A stretch of DNA of 64,000 bases from CAZDWZ01 sp964509425 (GTDB lineage: Bacteria > Bdellovibrionota_C > UBA2361 > SZUA-149 > CAZDWZ01): positions 248,001 to 312,000 of the forward strand of contig CAZDWZ010000006.1 in assembly GCA_964509425.1 (NCBI GenBank). Direction: 5' to 3'. Below the pieces are notes generated by a model. That model did no database searches. It saw only the letters and a list, made by a program, of their open reading frames with translations, and was not told the DNA's origin. The position numbers and the translations under genes were made by a program. Shown one piece after another: positions 43,901 through 50,689 of this stretch (position 1 is its first letter; every line of letters begins with the position of its first letter).

Positions 43901-45287
43901 TTCCGTCGACCGTTGTCCCTTCGTAGACGAGTTCCGAGCCGTTTATGTTGTCGTCTGTAAAGGCATCGCCGGTAAGCGCGTTCCCGACCGCAGAGATATC
44001 TCCAAGTTCTGCACCGGAGCTTGCGGCGGTGAGTCGACCATCTTCATCGACCGTGAAACTGCCCAAGGTATAGGTGCCCGGAACGACACTCGTCGAAGCG
44101 AGCTCGGAGGCCCCTACGGCGTCGATCCCGATCTCATTATTCGTTATGGTATTTGTCGCGAGGTCACTTCCGACGATTGTTCCGTCTAGAATCTTTGAGC
44201 TCGTCACCGCGTCATTCGCGATCTTAATGTTCGTGATCGAACCATCCGCAATATTTGCGGTGTCAGCAGTGGTCGTGCTTTTCCAAACAGCCGCTCCAGG
44301 AGTGACATCGAGTGCGACGTATTCCTCGTCGAGCAGAATATCGACCCAGCGCGAACCCACCTGATATCCGAGGCTCGAATCATCGCCGATGGTCGGACCG
44401 GCAGCCGCCGCAAGGTTGTTGAGGACAAACGCTGCGACATCGGTTCCAATCTGAAGTCCGAGGTTGACTCGTGCGCCCGCTGCGGTGCCTGCACCGGTTC
44501 CCCCCTTCGTGATCGGAAGAATCCCTTGGGTTTCTGCCGTATCAAGGTCGACCGCATTTGTCGTCGAGCCGGTCCCGACAAAAATGGCCGATGACCCGAA
44601 ATTGAAAAACGAAGAACCGTCATTTGAGAACTCCCACTGACTTGTCGTGGTGTTATATCGGAGTGCTGGATCGAGAGGATTCGCTGTGTCGACTAATATT
44701 TGCTTGGAGCCGGTGTTTGTTCCGTCGCCGATGGTGAATGAGTTTCCATTATTCGAGAACGCGGCAAGCTGAGAGCTCTGAATCGAACCCGGCGGAATGC
44801 CTCCGCCTCCCAGGAGATAGTCGCTTGCCGGACGCCCACCCAGTCGATCGGCGTTGATTGCCCGCGCGACGGTGTTCACAGGAAGGAAATAAAGCTGCGG
44901 GCGGTTTCGTGGTCGCCGCACGGGGACGAGCCAGACCACAGCGAGGCGCTCTTCTTGTCCGTCGAAGATATTCGCCGGAAGCGGCAGCGTTCCGTTTCCC
45001 CCGAGGCCGAGTCTAAGTATTCCGGCGTTGGTCCTTGATTGAAAGGCGGTGAGCGGTTCCGAGCTTGCGGCAGAGCTTCCGTCGTTGCTCCAGAGTGTGT
45101 TCCCGAAAACGTCGACGATGATGACGCGGACGAATACAGCTTCACTGGATGAGATTCCGCGTCTAACCGGAAATTCGAGATGGTAAATCGGTGCAGTCTG
45201 CGCTTGCGCATACGCCGGAAATAAATTCTCGACGATAGAGAAGAGGAACGCTGCGCAAAAAATGTAAAAACCTAATCGAGTTCTCAT
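37929..45287 (-). CDS. Giant secreted 146-residue-repeat protein
   Basis: This 2452-residue protein has a signal peptide (MRTRLGFYIFCAAFLFS to AYAQAQ) and a unique beta-rich N-terminal domain of about 300 residues. About twelve tandem copies of a 146-residue unit follow. Each unit carries NTMLANDSVTTGKIL, TLTSNEIAADAITASEL, VYTxGSFTVDQDGRL, DALSGDAFTD and DSLVTIPNITGTL. The C-terminal ~230 residues (from LNRRLGYGLILQP) look like a lectin-type or fibre-tip domain with a CC pair. SVTTGKILNGTI-type repeats occur in phage tail-fibre-like and surface-fibre proteins, so a long surface fibre for adhesion is likely. No membrane anchor or autotransporter barrel is seen. Confidence 0.9.
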   Translation of the reverse strand: MRTRLGFYIFCAAFLFSIVENLFPAYAQAQTAPIYHLEFPVRRGISSSEAVFVRVIIVDVFGNTLWSNDGSSAASSEPLTAFQSRTNAGILRLGLGGNGTLPLPANIFDGQEERLAVVWLVPVRRPRNRPQLYFLPVNTVARAINADRLGGRPASDYLLGGGGIPPGSIQSSQLAAFSNNGNSFTIGDGTNTGSKQILVDTANPLDPALRYNTTTSQWEFSNDGSSFFNFGSSAIFVGTGSTTNAVDLDTAETQGILPITKGGTGAGTAAGARVNLGLQIGTDVAAFVLNNLAAAAGPTIGDDSSLGYQVGSRWVDILLDEEYVALDVTPGAAVWKSTTTADTANIADGSITNIKIANDAVTSSKILDGTIVGSDLATNTITNNEIGIDAVGASELASTSVVPGTYTLGSFTVDEDGRLTAASSGAELGDISAVGNALTGDAFTDDNINGSELVYEGTTVDGNETRLVFSGDPIVDSLVTIPNITGTLITSGDTGTVLNTMIANDAVTTGKILDGTIAAGDLATDTLTSNEIAADAITASELAATTVVPGLYTMGSFTVDQDGRLLSATSNTETGDISAVGDALTGDAFTDDNVNGTEFVYEGTTVDGNETRLVFTGDPIVDSLVTIPNITGTLITTGDTGTVSNTMLANDSVTTGKILNGTILGGDLANDTLTANEIAADAITASELAATTVVPGVYTLGSFIVDQDGRLVSATSGTEVGDISSVGDALSGDAFTDGTNNGSELVFEGTTIDGNETRLAFTGDPLVDSLVTIPNITGTLITTGDTGTVSNTMLANDSVTTGKILNGTILGGDLANDTLTANEVAADAITASELAATTVVPGLYTLGSFTVDQDGRLVSATSGTEVGDISSVGDALSGDAFTDGTSNGSELVFEGTTIDGNETRLAFTGDPLVDSLVTIPNITGTLITTSDTGTVSNTMLANDSVTTGKILNGTILGGDLATDTLTSNEIAADAITSSELAATTVVPGAYTFGSFTVDQDGRLTSATSNAEVGDISAVGDALTGDAFTDGMNNGTELVFEGSTIDTNETRLVFTGDPIVDSLVTIPNITGTLITTGDTGTVSNTMLANDSVTTGKILNSTILGGDLASDTLTSNEIAADAITASELAATTVVPGVYTFGSFTVDQDGRLTSATSNAEVGDISSVGDALSGDAFTDGTNNGTELVYEGTTIDGNETRLAFTGDPFVDSLVTIPNITGTLITTGDTGTVSNTMLANDSVTTGKILNSTILGGDLASDTLTSNEIAADAITASELAATTVVPGVYTFGSFTVDQDGRLTSATSNAEVGDISSVGDALSGDAFTDGTNNGTELVYEGTTIDGNETRLAFTGDPLVDSLVTIPNITGTLITTGDSGTVSNTMLANDSVTTGKILNGTILAGDLATDTLTSNEIAADAITASELAATTVVPGVYTFGSFTVDQDGRLLSATSNAEVGDISSVGDALTGDAFTDGTNNGTELVYEGPTVDTSETRLVFNGDPIVDSLVTIPNITGTLITTGDTGTVSNTMLANDSVTTGKILNGTILGGDLATDTLTSNEIAANAITASELASTTVVPGVYTLGSFTVDQDGRLTSATSNAEVGDISSVGDALSGDAFTDDNVNGTEFVYEGTTVDTNETRLVFSGDPIVDSLVTIPNITGTLITTGDTGTVSNTMLANDSVTTGKILNGTILGGDLATDTLTSNEIAADAITASELASTTVVPGVYTLGSFTVDQDGRLTSATSNAEVGDISSVGDALSGDAFTDGTNNGSELVFEGPTIDGNETRLTFTGDPLVDSLVTIPNITGTLITTGDTGTVSNTMLANDSVTTGKILNGTILAGDLATDTLTSNEIAADSITASELASTTVVPGVYTFGSFTVDQDGRLVSATSNAEVGDISSVGNALTGDAFTDGTNNGTELVYEGTTIDGNETRITFTGDPLVDSLVTIPNITGTLITTGDTGTVSNTMLANDSVTTGKILNGTIVAADLLADTLTSNEIGPDAVSSSELASTAVTPGAFTLSNITVDQDGRITAASSGTETGDISAVGNALTGDAFTDGANNGTELVYEGASVDTNETRLAFSGDPSADTTVTIPNTTGTLITTGDTGTISSAMLGTGSVTSTSILNGTILDADINAAAGIAFSKLASLTSGSVLLGDGSNIPTATALSGDVTVNSTGVTTIQTDAVDGTNIALSGEASGDVMYFNGTNWIRLAAGTAGRVLTTNGAGNAPAWGTASAVAVPNPVLNRRLGYGLILQPTSTAFTGVGMNAATTVGTATASPQTDLMYLNYASAAAINSQAGHALSAVQTRGNWGPKYTAIVRTEAAVTNRRIWAGLTSATMPAIQVNTASTASAVSFAAIGYDTTGVGDNTNFVCCSGNGVNYSCTTTGVAVAASTVYTLTVDWSTAGTLVCSVNGTSVSRSTLLPALTTNLAIYNASTRLTAAGALNYLIARYSLEQN
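38990..44240 (-). repeat. Tandem 438-bp coding repeats (about 12 units)
   Basis: The array inside gene 37929-45287 repeats with an exact 438-bp period, for example matching positions near 40195, 40633, 41509, 41947 and 42385. The outer units are more diverged than the central ones. Two central units appear virtually identical over about 400 bp. Confidence 0.9.
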
Positions 45288-45618
45288 GAGGGACTCCGTG
45301 TTCCCGGTTCATTGCGGCCGCATTAATCGCGTACATCCACCACCCCCGTTAAATCGCTGAATTGCTTGAGTAACTTGAACGAATTCGCGGTTTCCGCAGC
45401 AAACTGCTGCGGCTCTTACCGGGAAGACGCATACGGTGCGTTAAAATTACGGAACACCCCGACTCGAGGTGGGATTTTGAGGGGTTTCAGGACACCTGAT
45501 CAGAGCTCCCCTGAGCGGAAGGGGCGGCCGGAAGGAAGGCGCGGACAGTTTTGGAGCAAGGATCTCCGCCGTCACAAAAGGTTGTAGCGAAATGCAGCAA
45601 CCCTTTCTTTGAACTGAA
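45288..45618. other. Intergenic region with two hairpins
   Basis: No gene is seen. CCGCAGCA (45394-45401) pairs with TGCTGCGG (45405-45412) around an AAC loop, about 105 nt upstream of the giant gene. The terminator of the next gene is at 45577-45606. Confidence 0.55.
45577..45606 (-). terminator. Hairpin terminator after gene 45619
   Basis: AAAGGTTGTAGC (45577-45588) pairs with GCAGCAACCCTTT (45594-45606) with one mismatch and a bulge. Read on the minus strand it ends in CCTTTTG. It closely resembles the hairpin at 16007-16033. Confidence 0.65.
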
Positions 45619-45912
45619 TCAACCGGAATATCGAGCGCTGGAGACTTCTTCGAAAATAGCTGCCGCTTCTTCCATCTCTTCTTCGTTATACCCGGCTTCT
45701 TCGAGCATGCCGGGACTGCTGATATCGAAGTAGTCGCGCAACTCGAGCGGCGACATCTCGAGTGCGTCTCCTCCGGTGAGGTAAACCTGAATCGCCAGCT
45801 TGATTTTCGAAGCATCACCACGTGCGCTCCGGAGCATCTCCGTCGCTTGAGAGATCAGCTTGTCGCGGAGTCGGTTGTATTCTTCTTCGGTGGGGTCGAT
45901 TTCGTTATTCAT
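45619..45912 (-). CDS. Small acidic protein, unknown
   Basis: This 97-residue protein begins MNNEIDPTEEEYNRLRDKL. It is strongly acidic and helical, with the C-terminal run GYNEEEMEEAAAIFEEVSS. No signal peptide, membrane helix or cysteine is present. It is probably a soluble cytoplasmic protein. The ribosome binding site before the ATG is weak. It is followed by a good hairpin terminator and stands alone. No family is recognised. Confidence 0.65.
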   Translation of the reverse strand: MNNEIDPTEEEYNRLRDKLISQATEMLRSARGDASKIKLAIQVYLTGGDALEMSPLELRDYFDISSPGMLEEAGYNEEEMEEAAAIFEEVSSARYSG

Positions 45913-46022
45913 GGTGACTGCTTCACGGTTGGTGTTGAGTCTCCAGGGTAACCTGCGCTTCCGGAGTCGGCAATGGACCGAAACTGATGCGGGTCTGCTC
46001 TTTAGAATGCTTAGGAGACGTT

Positions 46023-46172
46023 ATGAAAACGAAAACTTCTCTTCGTTCTTACAGCAATAACGAACTGATGGGACATTCCGACATCTATTATCGAATGTTC
46101 ACCTTCCCTTCGTTCTTTCCCAATTCAATGAGAGGCAGGTTTGTTGAGTGGACGTTTAGGACGAGACTGTAG
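46023..46172 (+). CDS. Possible small protein (49 aa)
   Basis: A short frame MKTKTSLRSYSNNELMGHSD and onward, preceded by AGGAG five bases before its ATG. It is rich in Phe, Ser and Arg and ends inside the tandem repeat at 46158-46196. The ribosome binding site is the only support. The remaining part of 45913-46232 shows no other gene. Confidence 0.3.
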   Translation: MKTKTSLRSYSNNELMGHSDIYYRMFTFPSFFPNSMRGRFVEWTFRTRL

Positions 46173-46196
46173 GACTAGACTGTCGGACTAGACTTT
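46158..46196. repeat. Three 13-bp tandem repeats before gene 46233
   Basis: AGGACGAGACTGT, AGGACTAGACTGT and CGGACTAGACTTT follow each other directly (46158-46170, 46171-46183, 46184-46196). They end 36 nt before the ATG of gene 46233, where other orphan genes carry an inverted repeat. Confidence 0.7.
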
Positions 46197-46232
46197 TTGA
46201 TTTCCCCAAGTGCATCACACTCTGGAGAATTC

Positions 46233-46706
46233 ATGGCCTTCTACAACGGCCCGCGGGCCAGACAGAGCGGATTGCAGGTCGAGATTCGCGACAACCTCGC
46301 GTTCCAGCAGCTGCTGCAGACGCTCGCCGCGATCGTCCCGGACTTCGCGGCGAAAGTCGGAGCGGTGGAGATGACGACCGAGTGGCTGGACCTCATCGAG
46401 GATCTTCGCCGAGCCTCGCACGCGACGGCGAGACGAGTCCAGCGGGTTCACTCGTACGACAGCGCGAACCGCACGTTCCGCTACCACTTCGTGACGGGCA
46501 GCTTGGTCCCGCTTGAGATGTGGGAGCGGCTCTGGAGCTTGGCCGACATCTTCAAGTGGGGCTGGCGGACGCTGTACTGGTCGTTCAATCGGCGCGTCGA
46601 GATCGGGACCTTCACGGGAACCGATCGCCTAGAAGCGCTCCGGGCACTGGTCCTGGAAGGGCTTCACGGCTGCAGGACCTACGGTGTCGAGGGGGTGCCC
46701 ATGTGA
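46233..46706 (+). CDS. Unknown protein (orphan, GC-rich)
   Basis: This 157-residue protein begins MAFYNGPRARQSGLQVEIRD. GGAG lies six bases before the ATG, which favours this start over an upstream TTG. It is alpha-helical and Arg/Trp-rich (FQQLLQTLAAIVPDFAAKVG, MWERLWSLADIFKWGWRTLYW) without a signal peptide. Third positions are strongly G/C. A perfect 15-bp terminator follows the stop codon. No family was recognised. Confidence 0.75.
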   Translation: MAFYNGPRARQSGLQVEIRDNLAFQQLLQTLAAIVPDFAAKVGAVEMTTEWLDLIEDLRRASHATARRVQRVHSYDSANRTFRYHFVTGSLVPLEMWERLWSLADIFKWGWRTLYWSFNRRVEIGTFTGTDRLEALRALVLEGLHGCRTYGVEGVPM

Positions 46707-46723
46707 CAGACTCCGGTCGGTGC

Positions 46724-46782
46724 GCGAGATGCAGGTTCTTCAAGAAAGGAGCCACCGGCGAACCTGCATCTCGCCATTTTTT
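46724..46782 (+). terminator. Rho-independent terminator after gene 46233
   Basis: GCGAGATGCAGGTTC (46724-46738) pairs perfectly with GAACCTGCATCTCGC (46760-46774), followed directly by CATTTTTT. This is a clear intrinsic terminator with plus polarity. Confidence 0.9.
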
Positions 46783-46824
46783 CTCCGCTGAGTTCTTCGC
46801 TATGCTTCGGCACGAGGTGACTGT

Positions 46825-47142
46825 ATGCCGAAGTATTCATTCGTCGGAGGCCTAGTAGCCGTCGGCTTTGATTCAAGCGGAGAATACCTGCTTACTATTT
46901 CACATTCCGGGCTCGGAGTGTTCGATACAAAAACTTGGGAGCAACTCGCTCGCGACTCAAGGCTTGCCTATCCCAAATCAGGAGTCGGCATCGGGATCGG
47001 CCCGATCGACGGAGAACGAATACAAGTCACCGAACTCGATTCCAAAACCGAATACCTTGTGCTTAAATCTCCGGACAGAAAAACTACTCTGTCCTATGAA
47101 GAGGGGGCAATTCGGATCGAGCGAGTCAATATAACCGACTAG
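46825..47142 (+). CDS. Small beta-rich protein, unknown
   Basis: This 105-residue protein begins MPKYSFVGGLVAVGFDSSGEYLL. GAGGTG precedes the ATG at good spacing. The pattern FDSSGEYLLTISHSGLGVFDTKTWEQL resembles one or two blades of a WD40-like beta-propeller, too short to close a propeller alone. There is no signal peptide. The next gene follows after 12 bp on the same strand, so they form an operon. The function is unknown. Confidence 0.7.
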   Translation: MPKYSFVGGLVAVGFDSSGEYLLTISHSGLGVFDTKTWEQLARDSRLAYPKSGVGIGIGPIDGERIQVTELDSKTEYLVLKSPDRKTTLSYEEGAIRIERVNITD

Positions 47143-47154
47143 GGAGATTCAACC

Positions 47155-47658
47155 ATGAACACAGCACTTTTCCTCACGTCAGCGGTTCTCGCCGCAATTC
47201 TCACCTATATTTCTCTCTTCGAAAAAGTGCGACAAGGCGTCGAAGATCGGAAACCCGGAGCCCGAACGGTCTACGGATGGATTGCGGTAGCCGCAATCTT
47301 ACTTCTGGGTGTCTTCGGAGTGATCAAAGATTACCAGCAATCGATCAAAGAGGCTCAAGCTGTTGAGCTTCAGAAAAAATCCGAAGAACAGGCCGTGGCA
47401 GCTCGTGCTGAAAGCGAGCGGCAGGCGAAGCTCGCGGAGGATCAAGAATACGCCACTGCCCGAAAGAACATTCATTGGGTAATCATTGACGACGGCGGTG
47501 CTCGAGGACGATATAACGACGAGATTAGGAAAGGGCGGAGCCCCTGGGAAGCGGCGAGGATCGCGCAAAATCACAATGAAAGCGCGAAGAAGACCATCGA
47601 AGACTACGGTTCTGTGCGTACGAATAGATATATTCGTGAACTCGTAGGAAACGGGTAG
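47155..47658 (+). CDS. Membrane protein with coiled-coil tail
   Basis: This 167-residue protein begins MNTALFLTSAVLAAILTYIS. GGGAG precedes the ATG. Two hydrophobic helices (about 4-22 and 43-60) are followed by an Ala/Glu/Lys/Gln-rich coiled coil (about 62-105, KEAQAVELQKKSEEQAVAAR) and a charged C-terminal domain. It is probably an inner-membrane protein with the coiled coil in the cytoplasm. It is the second gene of a pair and converges with 47675 after 16 bp. No family was recognised. Confidence 0.75.
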   Translation: MNTALFLTSAVLAAILTYISLFEKVRQGVEDRKPGARTVYGWIAVAAILLLGVFGVIKDYQQSIKEAQAVELQKKSEEQAVAARAESERQAKLAEDQEYATARKNIHWVIIDDGGARGRYNDEIRKGRSPWEAARIAQNHNESAKKTIEDYGSVRTNRYIRELVGNG

Positions 47659-47674
47659 GTCCACGCGGACCTAA

Positions 47675-48097
47675 TTATCTGGCCGTAGTCGATCGCCTCT
47701 CCATGAACCAGAGGAACACTCCCGGAACAAGCATCGGCAGAACTTGGTAGAGGAATTGCCGCTGAAAGCCGCCCCAAGGAAAAACGCCGTACGCGTCCCA
47801 CGGCTTCCGCGCCCATAAAAAGAATATCAATGCGAGCCACGCAATATATGGAAGCGTGCAGACGATTATTCCCAGCTTCGACTTTTTGTTTATCGGGAAG
47901 CCTACAACGATCAGCGAAGGAACCAGGGAGTAGATTAGACCGTTCATGATTGCAAACGAAGGAATCTGCGAAAGAATGAAAGTCGGATGGGTGTAGAGAC
48001 CAGGAGCCCTGAGCGCCCACGCTATCGCGAGACTTAGGCCACCGAGCAGTGTCGCAAAAACTGCAAGGATGCATGATTTGACGAACTTGTTCTTCAT
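47675..48097 (-). CDS. Four-helix membrane protein, unknown
   Basis: This 140-residue protein begins MKNKFVKSCILAVFATLLGG. Four hydrophobic helices are visible (about 8-28, 40-60, 70-92 and 110-130). A conserved-looking aromatic loop WDAYGVFPWGGFQRQF lies between the last two. A longer frame begins at a TTG (48148). The ATG is preferred since the hydrophobic N-terminus starts there, though its ribosome binding site is weak. It is an integral membrane protein of unknown role. Confidence 0.7.
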   Translation of the reverse strand: MKNKFVKSCILAVFATLLGGLSLAIAWALRAPGLYTHPTFILSQIPSFAIMNGLIYSLVPSLIVVGFPINKKSKLGIIVCTLPYIAWLALIFFLWARKPWDAYGVFPWGGFQRQFLYQVLPMLVPGVFLWFMERRSTTAR

Positions 48098-48640
48098 CGC
48101 GCTATCTCTACGACTGATTCTTACAGAATAGAAGACTTTGAAAATCAATCAGCCGCGAGAGGAGCATCACGGCCCTCCCCCCGCGCGGAGTTCCGCAGGA
48201 CGCACGCTGCTTTCGTCCTTTCAGGATCTCGCTTCGGCCGAGGATGTTTGAGCACGGGGGGAGGGCCGGGATGAGCTCGCAGCGGCAGAGGGTGCGTCTC
48301 TGCGCAGGCTGAGGAAGAATCGATTCCGCCTTCAGCGACGAAGAGGACACGAATCTAACTTCACGCTCGGAGAGCTTCGAGCGATCACCGTCTACCGTCG
48401 GCTCATCGAGCTGAAAGTGCCAAGAGAGCAATTGGGCATCATCTCTTACGGTGAAGAACTTCCGATGAATCCTGCGTCCACCAACACCGCCCGAAGTGAG
48501 AACCGGCGGGTGAGCTCGTGGGGAAGGTAGTCGCGGCGGAATTTCGAGAAAATGAGCTGAACTTGCGGAGATCTCGGCAGTTTTCCGTCGTATGAGTTCC
48601 GGCATAACCCAGTCGCGAAAGAACACTGTATTCTCGATGA
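48098..48640. other. Divergent intergenic region containing a dispersed repeat
   Basis: About 540 bp between divergent genes. The left part is the palindromic element at 48151-48306. The rest has an open minus-strand frame without a ribosome binding site that runs through the repeat. I do not accept it as a gene. Confidence 0.5.
48151..48306. repeat. Dispersed palindromic element, copy 1
   Basis: This ~155-nt sequence recurs at 56580-56735 with only scattered differences. The arms GGCCCTCCCCCCG (48171-48183) and CGGGGGGAGGGCC (48255-48267) pair perfectly. Outer GCCGC/GCGGC segments extend the imperfect hairpin. It encodes nothing evident and resembles a non-autonomous or REP/MITE-like element. 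Confidence 0.75.
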
Positions 48641-49666
48641 ATGAACTCAACACTTAAACGCAGTCTTGTAGGAATCACGTTCGCGATCGCGGGCGGTCTT
48701 CTGCTTCGATCGCATATTCGTACCAAGCGTCGAATTGAACTCGATGGAAGAGTTATCGTTCTCACCGGCGCATCGAGCGGGCATGGCCTCATTCTGGCCA
48801 AGCAAGCAGCGAGGGAGCATGCGAAAATCGTCATCGCTGCACGATCGAGCGATGATCTTGAGGCCGTAAAGAAAGAGCTTGTCGAGCTTGGTGCTGGTGT
48901 TGTTCTCGCTATTCCCACGGATATTCGCGAGCTGAGTCAGGTTCAGCATCTCGTCGAACGTACACTCAGTGAGTTCGGGAAGATCGATATTCTCATCAAC
49001 AACGCGGGCATCATGACCGTTGGGCCGGTCGAATCGATGACCGTTGACGATTTCCAGGATCATCTGGCCACAAATTTCCTCGGTGCGATGTACGCGACAC
49101 TCGAAGTGATCCCCCACATGAAAAGTCGAAACTTCGGGAGAATTGTGAACATCGTCTCTGTCGGTGGGAAACGTGCTGTTCCGCATATGCTCCCTTACAC
49201 GGCGAGCAAGTTCGCCCTTGCTGGATTCACTCAAGGACTTCAGGCGGAACTTGCAAAGGACGGGATCTTTGTCACTGGAGTCTATCCGAAACCGATGCGA
49301 ACAGGTGGTCACACGCACGTGCTCGTCCGAGGAAATAAAACAAAAGAGTACGGAATGTTCGGTCTTCTCGCGAACACTCCACTGGTCTCCTCTTCGCCTC
49401 ATTCAGTCGCACGAGCCGTGCTCGAAGCGGTAAAAAATGGAGACCCGGAACTCGTCATCGGCTGGTCGACCAAGTGCTTTCTCGCTGCACAATCTCTGCT
49501 TCCCACACTGTTTGCCGAAGCGACGGCACTCGGCACAAGACTTCTCCCGGAAGATCCCGGAGACGGCTCCGCGTCACGCGGTGAGGATTTGAAAGGTGTG
49601 GTTCCGAGAGCCTTGAACGCCCTTGTCCCGACAGAGACACGGCCCCAGCCCGATTCCGGTTTTTAA
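48641..49666 (+). CDS. Short-chain dehydrogenase/reductase with N-terminal membrane anchor
   Basis: This 341-residue protein opens with a hydrophobic stretch (about 8-23, LVGITFAIAGGLLLRS) that may anchor it in the membrane. The Rossmann domain follows: a TGASSGHG nucleotide-binding motif (His where Ile is usual), the NNAG motif, and catalytic Ser173, Tyr186 and Lys190 (SVGG, YTASK). PKPMRTGG follows at the substrate side. It should reduce or oxidise a small molecule with NAD(P)H. The last ~60 residues extend beyond the usual SDR length. The substrate cannot be inferred. The ATG has no strong ribosome binding site. Confidence 0.92.
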   Translation: MNSTLKRSLVGITFAIAGGLLLRSHIRTKRRIELDGRVIVLTGASSGHGLILAKQAAREHAKIVIAARSSDDLEAVKKELVELGAGVVLAIPTDIRELSQVQHLVERTLSEFGKIDILINNAGIMTVGPVESMTVDDFQDHLATNFLGAMYATLEVIPHMKSRNFGRIVNIVSVGGKRAVPHMLPYTASKFALAGFTQGLQAELAKDGIFVTGVYPKPMRTGGHTHVLVRGNKTKEYGMFGLLANTPLVSSSPHSVARAVLEAVKNGDPELVIGWSTKCFLAAQSLLPTLFAEATALGTRLLPEDPGDGSASRGEDLKGVVPRALNALVPTETRPQPDSGF

Positions 49667-49783
49667 AAGAGCTGGTAAACTACGTCCGGAAGGGAAGTCG
49701 AAGGCAAAAAGGTGCCCGGGATACGCTGTGGAACGAGATACTCTGGGGAAGCCGTAGTTGCCTGACTTGATTGACTCCGGAAG

Positions 49784-50542
49784 TCACATTCGCGTCGGAA
49801 ATGGCAGAGATTCCCAGAGCATCTCAAATGTCATGCGATTTGAATGCACCACGTGGGGATTGTCTATCTCCATCGCCATAATCGGCTCGACCAATTGAAC
49901 GACGATGACTCGCATCGGAATGATAATGATACAGGTGTTCACGGTCCGGTCTTTCGGAAGGAGCTTCACGATCCCCTCGGTGAATCTCTCTGCCTGCCGA
50001 TAGGTGCGGGCGTGAGCTGTGTCCTGAAGAATCAGTCGAAATCGAAGATCGATTTGAGTTCTTCGCTCGGTAAAGAGTTCGAAAAAGTTGGGATCGAGCC
50101 CGAAGAGTTTCTCTTGATTCGAAATCGCGTAGTAGAAATCTCCTTTCTTCAACTCGCTGAGAAATCGTTCGTAGACCATCCGAATGCCGGATAGGCCATG
50201 ATAATGGCGAATGAAGCTTTCCGACTCGCGAGTCTGATGAAATTGCGCCGAGAGTTTGGGAAGCAGTTTCCGGAAATCTTTCCGCCGGCTCTCCAACACC
50301 GACTCGAGCTGTTCAGGATTCTCCGCGGCAAAGAGCCGCTTTCGCCCGGTGCTTTGAATGTTCACGAGACCTTTTTCCGTGAGACTCGAGACGGTCGAGT
50401 ACACGGTGCTCCGCTTTATCCCGGTGTGCCGGGAGAGGCGGAGAATGGTCTCCGGTCCGAGCTCGAGGAGCGTGAGATAGACCCGTGCCTCGGTCGGAAG
50501 CAGGCCCAAATCGGTCAAAACCGTGAGTTCATCACGCGCCAT
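49784..50542 (-). CDS. TrmB-family transcriptional regulator
   Basis: This 252-residue protein has a TrmB-type winged helix at about residues 5-75: LTDLGLLPTEARVYLTLLELG, the recognition segment LSRHTGIKRSTVYSTVSSLTEKGLV, and a wing TGRKRLFAAENPEQL. A coiled-coil linker (to about 110) and a ligand- or dimerisation domain follow. GGGAG precedes the ATG. It is divergent from the amidohydrolase gene 50690-51922 across 147 bp and is the likely regulator of it and of itself. The effector is unknown. Confidence 0.9.
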   Translation of the reverse strand: MARDELTVLTDLGLLPTEARVYLTLLELGPETILRLSRHTGIKRSTVYSTVSSLTEKGLVNIQSTGRKRLFAAENPEQLESVLESRRKDFRKLLPKLSAQFHQTRESESFIRHYHGLSGIRMVYERFLSELKKGDFYYAISNQEKLFGLDPNFFELFTERRTQIDLRFRLILQDTAHARTYRQAERFTEGIVKLLPKDRTVNTCIIIIPMRVIVVQLVEPIMAMEIDNPHVVHSNRMTFEMLWESLPFPTRM

Positions 50543-50627
50543 GGAAAAATGTCTCCCTTTTAACCGACATCTTAGTCTCGTATTTCCCGTATGTTATGAC
50601 GTTCCCAAAAAATTTCTGTCGACACGT

Positions 50628-50654
50628 TTGACACATTATATAAGTCCACATAAT
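50628..50654 (+). promoter_or_regulatory. Tentative promoter for the M20 amidohydrolase gene
   Basis: TTGACA (50628-50633) and CATAAT (50649-50654) lie 15 bp apart, shorter than the ideal 17, in the AT-rich divergent region. GACACGTTTGACAC nearby contains a direct repeat that could be a regulator site. Confidence 0.3.
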
Positions 50655-50689
50655 CCGTCACAAAACTGACGAAACTGGAGATGAACACC

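Noticed and set aside
38990..44240. Regular 438-bp repeats as a CRISPR-like array
   Set aside because: The repeats are far too long, have no variable spacers, and keep one open reading frame in a secreted protein.
48108..48653. 181-codon minus-strand frame between 48.1 and 48.65 kb
   Set aside because: It runs through the dispersed repeat, lacks a ribosome binding site and resembles no protein. It may be chance.
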